DNA from: DATKLX01 sp035542155
Lineage (GTDB): Bacteria > Chloroflexota > Anaerolineae > Anaerolineales > Anaerolineaceae
Assembly: GCA_035542155.1 (NCBI GenBank)
Contig: DATKLX010000175.1
Coordinates: 1 to 7,044 of the forward strand
Direction of reading: 5' to 3'
Length of the DNA: 7,044 bases
A program made the position numbers and the translations under genes. The notes under the pieces are model-generated. The model was given only the letters and a program-made list of their open reading frames with translations. It had not been told where the DNA came from and did no database searches. Each line of letters begins with the position of its first letter. Position 1 is the first letter of the stretch. Of the stretch, positions 1 to 6,086 are shown in pieces.

Positions 1-41
1 ATTAAAGGGTCTGTTCGGGTGGTTTTTGTGCTATCCTTCAT
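1..41 (-). CDS. N-terminal fragment of an unidentified gene, cut by the left edge
   Basis: On the minus strand an ATG at 41-39 opens a frame that stays open to the edge and begins MKDSTKTTRTDPL. A full AGGAGG Shine-Dalgarno sequence (50-55) sits 8 bases upstream, which is what makes this start credible despite only 13 visible codons. The visible residues are polar and basic, with no signal peptide or recognisable motif, so no function can be given. The gene lies 118 bases downstream of the kinase/AraC regulator gene on the same strand, so it could be co-transcribed with it or be its target. That link is inference from position. Its ribosome binding site is buried in a strong hairpin, described separately. 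Confidence 0.55.
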   Translation of the reverse strand, partial: MKDSTKTTRTDPL

Positions 42-43
42 AT

Positions 44-102
44 TAGAAGCCTCCTGAGTTTTCGTGTGGCCTGGTAACCATACTGTACTCAAGAGGCTTC
101 TA
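44..102 (-). promoter_or_regulatory. Hairpin that sequesters the SD of the left-edge gene
   Basis: Read as minus-strand RNA, bases 102-87 pair with 59-44 along all 16 positions, fifteen Watson-Crick pairs plus one U-G pair (92 with 54), closing a 27-base loop (60-86). The downstream arm contains the whole AGGAGG at 50-55, and the ATG follows at 41-39. Read as plus-strand RNA the same 92/54 position is a C-A mismatch, so the stem is better in the minus transcript. This is the geometry of a translational gate (an RNA thermometer, a protein- or ligand-operated switch, or a block to readthrough translation). I do not recognise a riboswitch family in the loop. Five T follow the stem on the plus strand (103-107), so a plus-strand terminator for a gene to the left remains an alternative. 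Confidence 0.6.
50..55 (-). promoter_or_regulatory. Ribosome binding site AGGAGG of the left-edge gene
   Basis: A consensus AGGAGG on the minus strand, 8 bases before the ATG at 41-39. It is the main support for that start. It lies entirely within the paired downstream arm of the 44-102 hairpin, so it should be poorly accessible unless the stem is opened. Confidence 0.6.
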
Positions 103-110
103 TTTTTCAA

Positions 111-142
111 CTACCCTGGGCAAAAGGCCAAACTCCAGGGAG
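111..142 (-). other. Weak hairpin in the gap after the regulator gene
   Basis: CCCTGG (114-119) can pair with CCAGGG (135-140) around a 15-base loop, with two more pairs possible if A113 is bulged. It lies between the regulator stop (160) and the SD hairpin of the next gene. No T-run follows on the minus strand, so it is not a convincing terminator. Readthrough into the left-edge gene is therefore plausible. Confidence 0.3.
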
Positions 143-159
143 TAAGATTTTCCTCTGGT

Positions 160-1311
160 TCATCCGCCGGCCGATGTCCGCCGGAATATCTCCGGAGACA
201 CTCCGGTCTCACGTCGAAAGATCCGCGAGAAATAACCGCTATCTGAAAACCCCACGCTCAGCGCTATCTCAGTTATGCTTAGTTTCCCGTTCTCGAGTAA
301 TTTTTTTGCCTGGTTGATCCGGTAGCGCAGCAGGTACTCGATCGGCGTGGTGCCCAGCTCCTGGCGGAAGCAGAAGGTCAGGTGATCTTCGGTAATGCCA
401 ACATGCAGGGCGATATCACTGCGGGAGATACTATCAAAGAAATGTTCGTGAATATAGGCCATGGCCAGCCGGACAAGCCGTTTTGCTTCACTGCTGAGCC
501 GGCGTTTATGTTCCAGGGCCGTGGTGATATGCGCAACCGTCTCTTCCAGACTGAATAGACCTTTCCCAAGGATCGCGGTTACCCCCTGGTTGAGACGAGC
601 CATATCTGATTCTGTTAGAACCTTTCCCGTCACTACGATCACCGGGATCTGGCGCGAGCTTTCTTTATCCCTCATGGCATCCAGGACAGCAAACCCGTCC
701 ATTTCGGGCATCTGCAGGTCCAGCAATATCAGGTCGACCACTTCTCGCTGGAGGACATCCAAGGCCTCGCGCCCGTTGCGAGCTTTCAAAACCCGGTTAG
801 ATGTTGAATGAGCTTGAGCGATCCGGGCGTGCATTTCAAGCGTGTTTGGCTCGTCATCGACCACTAGGATCGTGTGAACAGGCTGGTTGGGATCCGCCAT
901 CAGCCAGAACTGGTCGAGAGCCTGGGTCAGTTCCGATATTTCGATGGGCTTGGTCAGATAATCCAGCTCGAGAAGCGAGCCCTCATTGTGCGAACTTGAA
1001 TAAAACGCCACGGGAATGGTTTTCGTTACCAGATCTGTTTTAATCGCCTTTAGTGCAATCCAGCCCAAATCTGACCCAGCACTGACATCCAGCACGATTG
1101 CATCCGGTTGGACTTCCTTCAATTGCGGCTGCCATTCCGATGGTTTGCCAATTAATGAGATGCAGACCTGATAACCACGCTTACCCAGGCTCTCACACAG
1201 GCGTTCGCAGGTACTGGGCACACTCGTCAGGACGAGCACCTGCTTCTCAGTGGATAAGTCGGCAACCAGTTTTCTGCTTTGGACGGGAGGTGTCACTGCA
1301 GGAAGAACCAC
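160..1311 (-). CDS. C-terminal part of split regulator: receiver-receiver-AraC DNA-binding module
   Basis: This 383-codon frame is the detached tail of the kinase gene upstream. It opens in the middle of the kinase ATPase domain: reading upstream of its nominal GTG start gives NLTVQSS and GAGSTFSVVLP, the standard end of a HATPase domain. Residues about 23-137 are a degenerate receiver, with Asp75 and the Lys of LTKP but no N-terminal acidic pair. Residues about 146-263 are an intact receiver: Asp152-Asp153, phospho-acceptor Asp198 in LLDLQMPEMDG, Thr228 and Lys250. Residues about 275-378 are an AraC/XylS double helix-turn-helix (ITEIALSVGFSDSGYFSRIF). It would bind promoter DNA once phosphorylated. 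There is no good SD before the GTG at 1311, so separate translation is doubtful. I read it as one gene with 1356-3755. Confidence 0.85.
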   Translation of the reverse strand: MVLPAVTPPVQSRKLVADLSTEKQVLVLTSVPSTCERLCESLGKRGYQVCISLIGKPSEWQPQLKEVQPDAIVLDVSAGSDLGWIALKAIKTDLVTKTIPVAFYSSSHNEGSLLELDYLTKPIEISELTQALDQFWLMADPNQPVHTILVVDDEPNTLEMHARIAQAHSTSNRVLKARNGREALDVLQREVVDLILLDLQMPEMDGFAVLDAMRDKESSRQIPVIVVTGKVLTESDMARLNQGVTAILGKGLFSLEETVAHITTALEHKRRLSSEAKRLVRLAMAYIHEHFFDSISRSDIALHVGITEDHLTFCFRQELGTTPIEYLLRYRINQAKKLLENGKLSITEIALSVGFSDSGYFSRIFRRETGVSPEIFRRTSAGG

Positions 1312-1355
1312 GGAAAAGGTAGAGCCCGCCCCCTCAATACCGGAAGATTGAACGG

Positions 1356-1367
1356 TCAGGTTCCCCC
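1356..1367 (-). other. Frameshift site splitting the hybrid kinase gene
   Basis: On the minus strand the codons run CAC GGG GGA ACC TGA. Adding one G to the five-G run (C1363-1367 on the plus strand) gives CAC GGG GGG AAC CTG ACC, that is HGGNLTV, the expected continuation of a HATPase domain. With that base the span 3755-160 becomes an exact multiple of three (1,199 codons including the stop). Causes to separate are a real indel, a homopolymer sequencing or assembly error, or ribosomal/transcriptional slippage. There is no canonical X-XXY-YYZ heptamer. Confidence 0.85.
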
Positions 1368-3755
1368 GTGCATATCCACCAATCGCTTGCTGATGGCCAG
1401 GCCGAGGCCCAGCCCCCCGTATCCCAGCGCGATGCTCCGCTCCGATTGGACAAATTCGTCGAAAATAGCGATCTGGTCTTCCTTGGAGATCCCAAGACCG
1501 GTATCGCTGACAATCACCACGGCCTGACCTCCGTGGTCTTCGAGAATGAGTCTGACAGATCCGATGGTTGTAAATTTAATGGCATTATTGATCAGGTTTA
1601 AAAATACCTGCCGCAAGCGGGTTGGGTCGCCCCAAACCCATGGCCCCGATTCGGGGAGCTGGGCTTCCCAGGCAAGCCCTTTATCGGCAGCCATCTGAGC
1701 ACCGCTTTCCGCAACCATGCGCAGGGCCGCGCTGAGATCCAGGACCTCGTTATTCAGCCGCAACTGTCCTGCGTCGCTGGTAGTCAGGTCGATAACATCT
1801 CCAATCAGCCCTCCCAGGTGCTGAGAATAGGCATGGATGCGGTCGATATCTTTGCGGATGGGCTCAGAAAGCGGGGTATCGCCACCCTCGTCTCCTTTAA
1901 GAAGAATGCCACTCAAGCCGACAATCAGGTTCAGCGGGGTCCGGAGCTCGTGGCTGATGGTTGAAAGGAACCGGCTTTTCATTCGGTTCGCTTCTTCCGC
2001 TAACCGGCGGCCTTCTGTCGCCTGGCGGTATAACCTGGCGGTGTTAAACGCCCCTGCCAATTGTTGGACAATTGCGCCGTAGACATCAAAATAATCGGTG
2101 TTAAAAACAACATAACCCGATTGTCCGGATTGGTCCACCAGAGGAATGAGTGTTAATCGGACACCCTTTTCTTGAGAAAATAGGTCTTCTGGAGGGAATT
2201 CGGTAGTGGGAAAGCGTAAGGGGGGTTGTTCCCGTAGAGCGCCATCGCGGAGAATGCTCCAGCGATAAGGATCATCCCCATCGGGTTCAAAGAGGATCAC
2301 CAGCGCCATAGGGATCCGCATCGCAGGTAAATGCTGAGCCAGAATTTCGTAAATGCGAGGTTCCTCGAGAGCAGTTTGAAGGGCGGCAGTCAGCAAGCTG
2401 AGGCGGCTTGTCGTCCACTGCTGGGTGCCAACATACTGCCGGTGCTGTTGCTGCATCTGCTGACTGATCATCACTCGAGCCTGATCAAGCAAAGTATGCA
2501 GCCGGTCCGTTATTGGATCCTCCGCATGGAAATAAGTGGGGAGGCTTTCACCAAGGAGCGTGATCGCTGCTTGCCAGATATGCACATCGTCATCACAAGC
2601 AACGGTTGCAGCCAGCACATCCCCGAGTGATTCCAGAAAGACCTCCGGGCTTTGCCGATCAAAACTGCCCATGAATGATTTTGCGATGCGCTGGCATAAG
2701 GATTGGCACTCGGGTTCGGAGAGGTTTTGGACCTGGTTGAGAATTGTGGGCACCATCCGGTTCGCCAAAATGGAAACTGTATCCTCAGCATTTCGCAAGC
2801 CCGATTTTTGGCCAGATTCGATCCTGCCGGGAATTCTTTTCGTCAGCGGACACCCACAGGATGTGCGGACTACAAGGCGTGTATCAACCCGAAATGTACC
2901 AGAGAGCAATTGTTTGCCACTTACATGCTGGTACATCAGCTCTGCAGCTCGATATCCGATATTATAGAGTGGAACATGAATGCTGCTCAGGGATGTCGAC
3001 TCAGATGAACTTTCGATTCGGTTATCAAAACCGATGATAGCAACATCCTCAGGGATATTCCGTCCAGCCTCCTCGAGTGCTCGCATTGCCCCCAGGGCTG
3101 ATTCATCATTGCTTGCCACTACCGCGGTGAAACTGACATCTCGGGCAAGGATTTCTTGGATGGCCAGGTAACCACCGTGGTAAAAGTGGCGCCCGTAGGC
3201 GATCAGGTGGGGATCGCTTTCTAAATTATGATGGTTTATCGCTTGGATATATGCGTTCAACCGCTCTCCCGAGTCACCGCTCAGGTCATCCTGGCTGCCA
3301 GCGATGAAAGCGATCCGCCGGTGCCCATGCGCGGTTAGGTGATCAACCGCCGAAAAAATACCCCCCGCATTGTCTGCTGCAATCGTCGGACCTGATTCGC
3401 CGGAACCGATGAAGAGGATCGGATGTCCGGACGCCAGCACTTCCTGGATGTAAGCAGAACGAGAGGTTGAGTGAAGAGGGTTGAATACGAGCAGCCCATC
3501 GGTATTTCGAGGACTGATCGGGATATAGTCTACGTCTGGGGAAGCATCGGGCCAGGCAGGCCGGATGGGATCTTCGTGACCAGCCGAGGCACCCATCCCA
3601 CAACCCAGGAGGAGGTTGAAATCCAGGTCTCGGGCTGCCTGGCAAATCCCACTAAAGATCGGCTTGAGGTAGCTGAGGTTGGTTGCGGTGCGATAGAACT
3701 GCCAGCCTGCCAAAACGCCAAGCGTTGGTTGACTACGCCACCGGTTGCGGACCAT
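1356..3755 (-). CDS. N-terminal part of split regulator: LacI-type sensor with histidine kinase
   Basis: Numbering from the ATG at 3755. Residues about 8-300 form a LacI/periplasmic-binding-protein-like ligand domain (DGLLVFNP, VAIIGFDN, ending RLVVRTSCGC) without the usual LacI DNA-binding head. Residues about 305-450 are helical and unassigned, and about 450-580 are GAF-like. HisKA starts near 590 with phospho-acceptor His602 in SHELRTPLN. The ATPase has an N-box (NLINNAIKFT), G1 (SDTGLGI), F-box (IFDEF) and G2 (GGLGLGLAI), then stops abruptly after MHGGT. No signal peptide or membrane helix is visible, so it should act in the cytoplasm on a small imported ligand, probably a sugar by family analogy. 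The TGA at 1358-1356 comes from a frameshift. Restoring one G gives a continuous ~1,198-residue hybrid kinase with the receiver/AraC tail. Confidence 0.88.
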   Translation of the reverse strand: MVRNRWRSQPTLGVLAGWQFYRTATNLSYLKPIFSGICQAARDLDFNLLLGCGMGASAGHEDPIRPAWPDASPDVDYIPISPRNTDGLLVFNPLHSTSRSAYIQEVLASGHPILFIGSGESGPTIAADNAGGIFSAVDHLTAHGHRRIAFIAGSQDDLSGDSGERLNAYIQAINHHNLESDPHLIAYGRHFYHGGYLAIQEILARDVSFTAVVASNDESALGAMRALEEAGRNIPEDVAIIGFDNRIESSSESTSLSSIHVPLYNIGYRAAELMYQHVSGKQLLSGTFRVDTRLVVRTSCGCPLTKRIPGRIESGQKSGLRNAEDTVSILANRMVPTILNQVQNLSEPECQSLCQRIAKSFMGSFDRQSPEVFLESLGDVLAATVACDDDVHIWQAAITLLGESLPTYFHAEDPITDRLHTLLDQARVMISQQMQQQHRQYVGTQQWTTSRLSLLTAALQTALEEPRIYEILAQHLPAMRIPMALVILFEPDGDDPYRWSILRDGALREQPPLRFPTTEFPPEDLFSQEKGVRLTLIPLVDQSGQSGYVVFNTDYFDVYGAIVQQLAGAFNTARLYRQATEGRRLAEEANRMKSRFLSTISHELRTPLNLIVGLSGILLKGDEGGDTPLSEPIRKDIDRIHAYSQHLGGLIGDVIDLTTSDAGQLRLNNEVLDLSAALRMVAESGAQMAADKGLAWEAQLPESGPWVWGDPTRLRQVFLNLINNAIKFTTIGSVRLILEDHGGQAVVIVSDTGLGISKEDQIAIFDEFVQSERSIALGYGGLGLGLAISKRLVDMHGGT

Positions 3756-3764
3756 CACGGATTT

Positions 3765-3770
3765 CTCCTT
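3765..3770 (-). promoter_or_regulatory. SD that decides the start of the kinase gene
   Basis: AAGGAG on the minus strand lies 6 bases before a GTG (3758-3756) and 9 bases before an ATG (3755-3753), which are adjacent and in frame. The longer alternative ATG at 3782 lies upstream of this SD and has no SD of its own, and its extra nine residues (MKTRKEKSV) would be encoded by the SD region. The start is therefore placed at 3755 or 3758. Confidence 0.7.
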
Positions 3771-3790
3771 CCTCGTTTTCATTCACCAAA

Positions 3791-3844
3791 CCGGGTTAAA
3801 TTGGATAAGGATTATTTCAGGACTGGAATCATCCAATCGACCGG
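3791..3844 (-). other. Imperfect hairpin in the leader of the kinase transcript
   Basis: ATTGGAT (3800-3806) pairs with ATCCAAT (3831-3837), GATT (3810-3813) with AATC (3827-3830) inside it, and CCGG (3791-3794) with CCGG (3841-3844) outside it, around a 13-base loop. It lies between the predicted transcription start and the SD. The dyad could instead be a protein-binding operator, for instance for autoregulation by the AraC domain. The sequence does not decide between these. Confidence 0.35.
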
Positions 3845-3860
3845 GGTTTAGAACTTACGC

Positions 3861-3889
3861 TTGACGCCAATAAATTTTTAGAATGTTAT
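3861..3889 (+). promoter_or_regulatory. Possible rightward promoter, weak
   Basis: TTGACG (3861-3866) matches a -35 at five of six positions and is followed after 17 bases by TGTTAT (3884-3889), a four-of-six -10. It would face away from the kinase gene, toward the insertion sequence. No start codon with a good SD follows before the element, so its target is unclear. Confidence 0.25.
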
Positions 3890-3907
3890 TTTTATCCAGA
3901 TGAAAGT

Positions 3908-3916
3908 ATTATAGCA
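3908..3916 (-). promoter_or_regulatory. Extended -10 promoter of the kinase gene
   Basis: On the minus strand TGC is followed directly by TATAAT, a perfect extended -10 element. No good -35 is present at 17 bases upstream, as is usual for extended -10 promoters. The start of transcription would be near 3900, giving a leader of about 145 bases that includes the 3791-3844 dyad. Confidence 0.5.
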
Positions 3917-4041
3917 AAAATGAAGCTCGGCAAATTTTAGCGATGATTTGTTACCGCAATAATGACAGAAAACTGGTGGTGGCGAGCACAAACTATCTGC
4001 TGGATCCAATCAGGATGGCGTCTAAATCATTCCACAAAAGT
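3917..4041. other. AT-rich intergenic stretch with no gene seen
   Basis: Together with the leader, about 290 bases (3756-4046) separate the kinase gene from the insertion sequence. This part has no frame with an SD and no recognisable RNA gene. It is the ancestral left flank of the insertion. Confidence 0.5.
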
Positions 4042-4046
4042 TATCC
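4042..4046. repeat. Left target-site duplication TATCC
   Basis: TATCC directly abuts the left terminal repeat and recurs at 5598-5602. If the right end is placed at 5596, the flanks can instead be read as imperfect 6-mers, TTATCC and ATATCC. Confidence 0.6.
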
Positions 4047-4123
4047 GGGTGTAGGGTCTCATAATTTCTTACTACCCAAAGTCTTTTAATCTCGTACCTT
4101 AACAATCTCGAAATATCGTACCC
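4047..4123 (+). repeat. Left terminal inverted repeat of the insertion sequence
   Basis: Aligned without gaps to the reverse complement of 5520-5596, about 60 of 77 positions match. The strongest blocks are the outer 12 bases, TACTAC, AGTCT, the TCGTACCTTAACA block and ATCGTACCC. TCGTACC occurs twice, at 4092-4098 and 4116-4122, a 24-base spacing that the right end repeats. This suggests two binding sites per end for the transposase. Confidence 0.8.
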
Positions 4124-4178
4124 CTCTCCAGCCCAAAATCCGCTACCATTTAGCCGCGGGGAAGAAGGAGATGGCGAG

Positions 4179-5519
4179 ATGGGACAGCGGACAGTTACCC
4201 TCAACGAACGCGAGCAAATCTATTTGCGCAAACGCGATGGGTGCAGCTTGCGTCAGATTGCACACGAATTGGGGATCTCCTACGAGTGTGTGCGCAAGGG
4301 GTAGCGGCGCTGCCGCAGCCAGGGCCTGGCCGGATTGGCTGAACGGAAACGCGGGCGCAAGCCCAACGGGATCCTGTCCCAATTTCCCCTGGCCGTCCAG
4401 CAAGCCTGTCTGCGGCTCAAACGGGAGCATAAGCGCTGGGGCGCCAATCGCGTCTTGCTTGAATTGGGTAAGGATCCGGACCTGGTCGGGATGAGGATGC
4501 CCAGTCGCAGCCGCTTGTATCCGTTCTATCGGCAAGCCTGCCCGGAGTGTCTGAACTTGTGGACCCAGCATAAGGATCTGCCGCCTCCTCCCGAGGTCAC
4601 AGCCGTGCACGAAATGTTGCAGGTGGATCACCAGGAAGGTCATCGCCTGGGCGATGGCAGTATTGCCACGGTATGCAGTGTGTGTGATCCCTATGGAGCC
4701 GCCATGATTGCCTCTCAAGCTTTTGAGGTCCAAACGGTGCAGCCTGTCCTAGCCGACAGGCCAGGGCGCTGGCGCAAACTAACCTGGGAAGAAGTGCGGC
4801 AAGTCTTGCGAGCTGGCTTTAGCGAATGGGGCACCCTGCCCGACAGCGTCCAGACCGATATTGAAATGGGCTTGGGCAGCAATCCCAACGATCCTTTCCC
4901 CAGTTGGTCGAGCTTGTATCTGGCGGGTCTAGGCATCCCCCACGTCTTCATTCGCTCGCATCGCCCAACGGACCAACCCCAAATCGAGCGCCACCATCGC
5001 ACGCTGGACGGCTTGACCGATGACCCGCAGAGCCGTCAAGATTTGGCCAGTTTTCAACAAGCGCTGGATCAGGAACGCCGGGTCTACAACCACGAGTTTC
5101 CCTGCCGGGCCAGTGACTGTGAGGGAAAACCGCCCCTGCAAGCCCATCCCGCCTTACTCACGCCCCGGCGACCCTATCGGCCGGAGCAAGAGCGGTGGCT
5201 GTTTGATCTCCAGCGCGTATTGGACTTCCTGGCCAGCTTCACTTTCGAGCGGAAAGTCAATTCCAATGGACAGGTGACGCTGAAGGGGCTGCATTACACC
5301 GTGGGGCTGAGCCATCGCTCCAAAGCCATTCGGGTGCGCCTGGACCCGCAATCCCGGGAGTGGGTATTCCTGGAACGGGATGCCCAAGGGCAGGAGCAAG
5401 AACTCAGCCGACGTCTTCTCGTGGGGATCGATTTCACCACCTTGACGGGCTTGCCCGCTCCCGAACCGCCCTCCGTGCAGCCGCCTGTCCAGTTGACCCT
5501 GCCTTTGCCGCCAAAGTGA
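4179..5519 (+). pseudogene. IS481-like DDE transposase, interrupted by an amber codon
   Basis: The intact frame would be 446 codons from the ATG at 4179, which has GAAGGAG (4164-4170) 8 bases upstream. Residues about 8-48 are a helix-turn-helix (SLRQIAHELGISYECVRK) that would bind the element ends. Codon 42 is TAG (4302-4304), where relatives as I recall them carry Trp in a KWWRR-type motif. The frame then runs open to 5519. The rve catalytic core shows Asp150 (LQVDHQEGH), Asp227 (VQTDIEMG) and Glu270 (PQIERHHRTL), a complete DDE triad. A TTG at 4335 could start a protein lacking the DNA-binding head, but it has no clear SD. The gene is otherwise undamaged, so the nonsense change looks recent. 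No other gene here suggests that TAG is read as an amino acid. Confidence 0.85.
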
Positions 5520-5596
5520 GGGTACGATTTTGTGAGACTGTTAAGGTACGAAATTATCAGACTCCATGTAGTATCAGATTAAAGGACCCTACACCC
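5520..5596 (-). repeat. Right terminal inverted repeat of the insertion sequence
   Basis: It starts on the base after the transposase TGA. It mirrors the left repeat, including two copies of GGTACGA (5521-5527 and 5545-5551), the inverse of TCGTACC, at the same 24-base spacing, and ends in GACCCTACACCC. Confidence 0.8.
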
Positions 5597-5597
5597 A

Positions 5598-5602
5598 TAT
5601 CC
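5598..5602. repeat. Right target-site duplication TATCC
   Basis: The second copy of TATCC, one base beyond the GACCCTACACCC end, so A5597 is counted inside the element. It matches 4042-4046. Confidence 0.6.
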
Positions 5603-5660
5603 ATCAGCATGTGGATAATGGCCAGGTGTATCAGCAACCGGGGTCGCCAACGTAAAGTAA

Positions 5661-5954
5661 TTCCTAACAGAAATCAGCCAGGGGATTACCCCGGTCAACA
5701 ACCTGGAGCTGATCTACACCTACCAGGGACTGACCCGAGATGGCAGGTACTACGTAGCCGCGATCCTGCCGGTGACCCACTCCAGCCTGCCCGCGGATGG
5801 GAAGCTGGCTGGCAAGGAGCTGGAAGAACTCGCCAGCAGCTACACCCAGACCCTGAGCACCGTGGCGCAGAGCCTTAACCAGCAGCCCGCAGGCTCCTTT
5901 ACTCCGGACCTGACGAAGCTCGATGCCATGCTGAGCTCGCTCGAAATCCACTAA
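5661..5954 (+). pseudogene. 5'-truncated remnant of an uncharacterised (probably exported) protein gene
   Basis: The frame ending at TAA 5952-5954 is open from 5661 and reads like a protein C-terminus. It has an NNLELIYTYQGLT segment, then YYVAAILPVTHSSLPADG, a helical stretch (KELEELASSYTQTLSTVA) and the ending FTPDLTKLDAMLSSLEIH. From memory this resembles the C-terminal part of a family of uncharacterised, often lipoprotein-like proteins of Chloroflexota. I know no biochemical function. There is no ATG, no SD and no N-terminal region. The frame is closed by TAA at 5658-5660, and the opposite flank of the insertion sequence holds no matching upstream part. A short product from GTG 5772 is conceivable, but no SD supports it. 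I regard it as a decayed gene end. Confidence 0.6.
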
Positions 5955-5969
5955 ACCAACCCCCCTGCC

Positions 5970-6015
5970 AATGGCGCCGGGAGAAAAGCAGTACCCTGCT
6001 TCCGGCGGCGCCATT
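5970..6015 (+). terminator. Long hairpin between the remnant and aroQ, possible terminator
   Basis: AATGGCGCC (5970-5978) pairs perfectly with GGCGCCATT (6007-6015), and inside it AAGCAG pairs with CTGCTT around a short TACC loop. It lies 15 bases after the remnant stop and upstream of aroQ. There is no T-run on either side (TACCCC follows), so it is not a classical intrinsic terminator. It could be an mRNA-stabilising stem. Confidence 0.45.
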
Positions 6016-6086
6016 TACCCCGTTTGTGTACAATTAGGATGTGTTTCACCAGGCAATAGAACCCGAAAAAACCACGAGGGCATCCA

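Larger units (their letters stand above)
4047..5597 (+). mobile_element. Complete IS481-like insertion sequence, 1.55 kb
   Basis: Both ends are present. GGGTGTAGGGTC at 4047-4058 is perfectly inverted at 5585-5596, and the similarity continues inward without gaps for 77 bases. A single DDE transposase gene fills the interior (4179-5519), and its stop is directly followed by the right repeat. A 5-bp duplication TATCC flanks the element, so it arrived by ordinary transposition with no later edge deletion. Family assignment (IS481-like, rve superfamily) is from the transposase motifs and the TGT...ACA-containing ends, not from a database match. This copy carries a nonsense codon in the transposase, so it can probably move only with help from another copy. 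Confidence 0.85.

Noticed and set aside
44..107. Plus-strand intrinsic terminator (stem followed by five T)
   Set aside because: Kept only as an alternative: the stem has a C-A mismatch on the plus strand but a G-U pair on the minus strand, no plus-strand gene end is visible before it, and its downstream arm on the minus strand is an SD followed by an ATG at ordinary spacing.
1356..1370. Programmed -1 ribosomal frameshift
   Set aside because: The required direction fits, but there is no X-XXY-YYZ slippery heptamer and I see no obvious stimulatory stem just downstream. A homopolymer indel is simpler.
4143..4733. 196-codon minus-strand frame inside the transposase region
   Set aside because: It overlaps the DDE transposase on the other strand, runs into the left part of the element, and shows no recognisable domain. 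It is a shadow of GC-rich coding sequence.
3962..5660. Small 41-codon frame that would have spanned the insertion point before the element arrived (ATG 3962 to TAA after the right flank)
   Set aside because: No SD, unlikely composition with three consecutive Trp, and an open stretch of this length is expected by chance.
6029..6034. TACAAT as a -10 for aroQ
   Set aside because: The region 17 bases upstream is the GC-rich hairpin arm with no -35 resemblance, and the TG is not in extended -10 position. Too weak to list.
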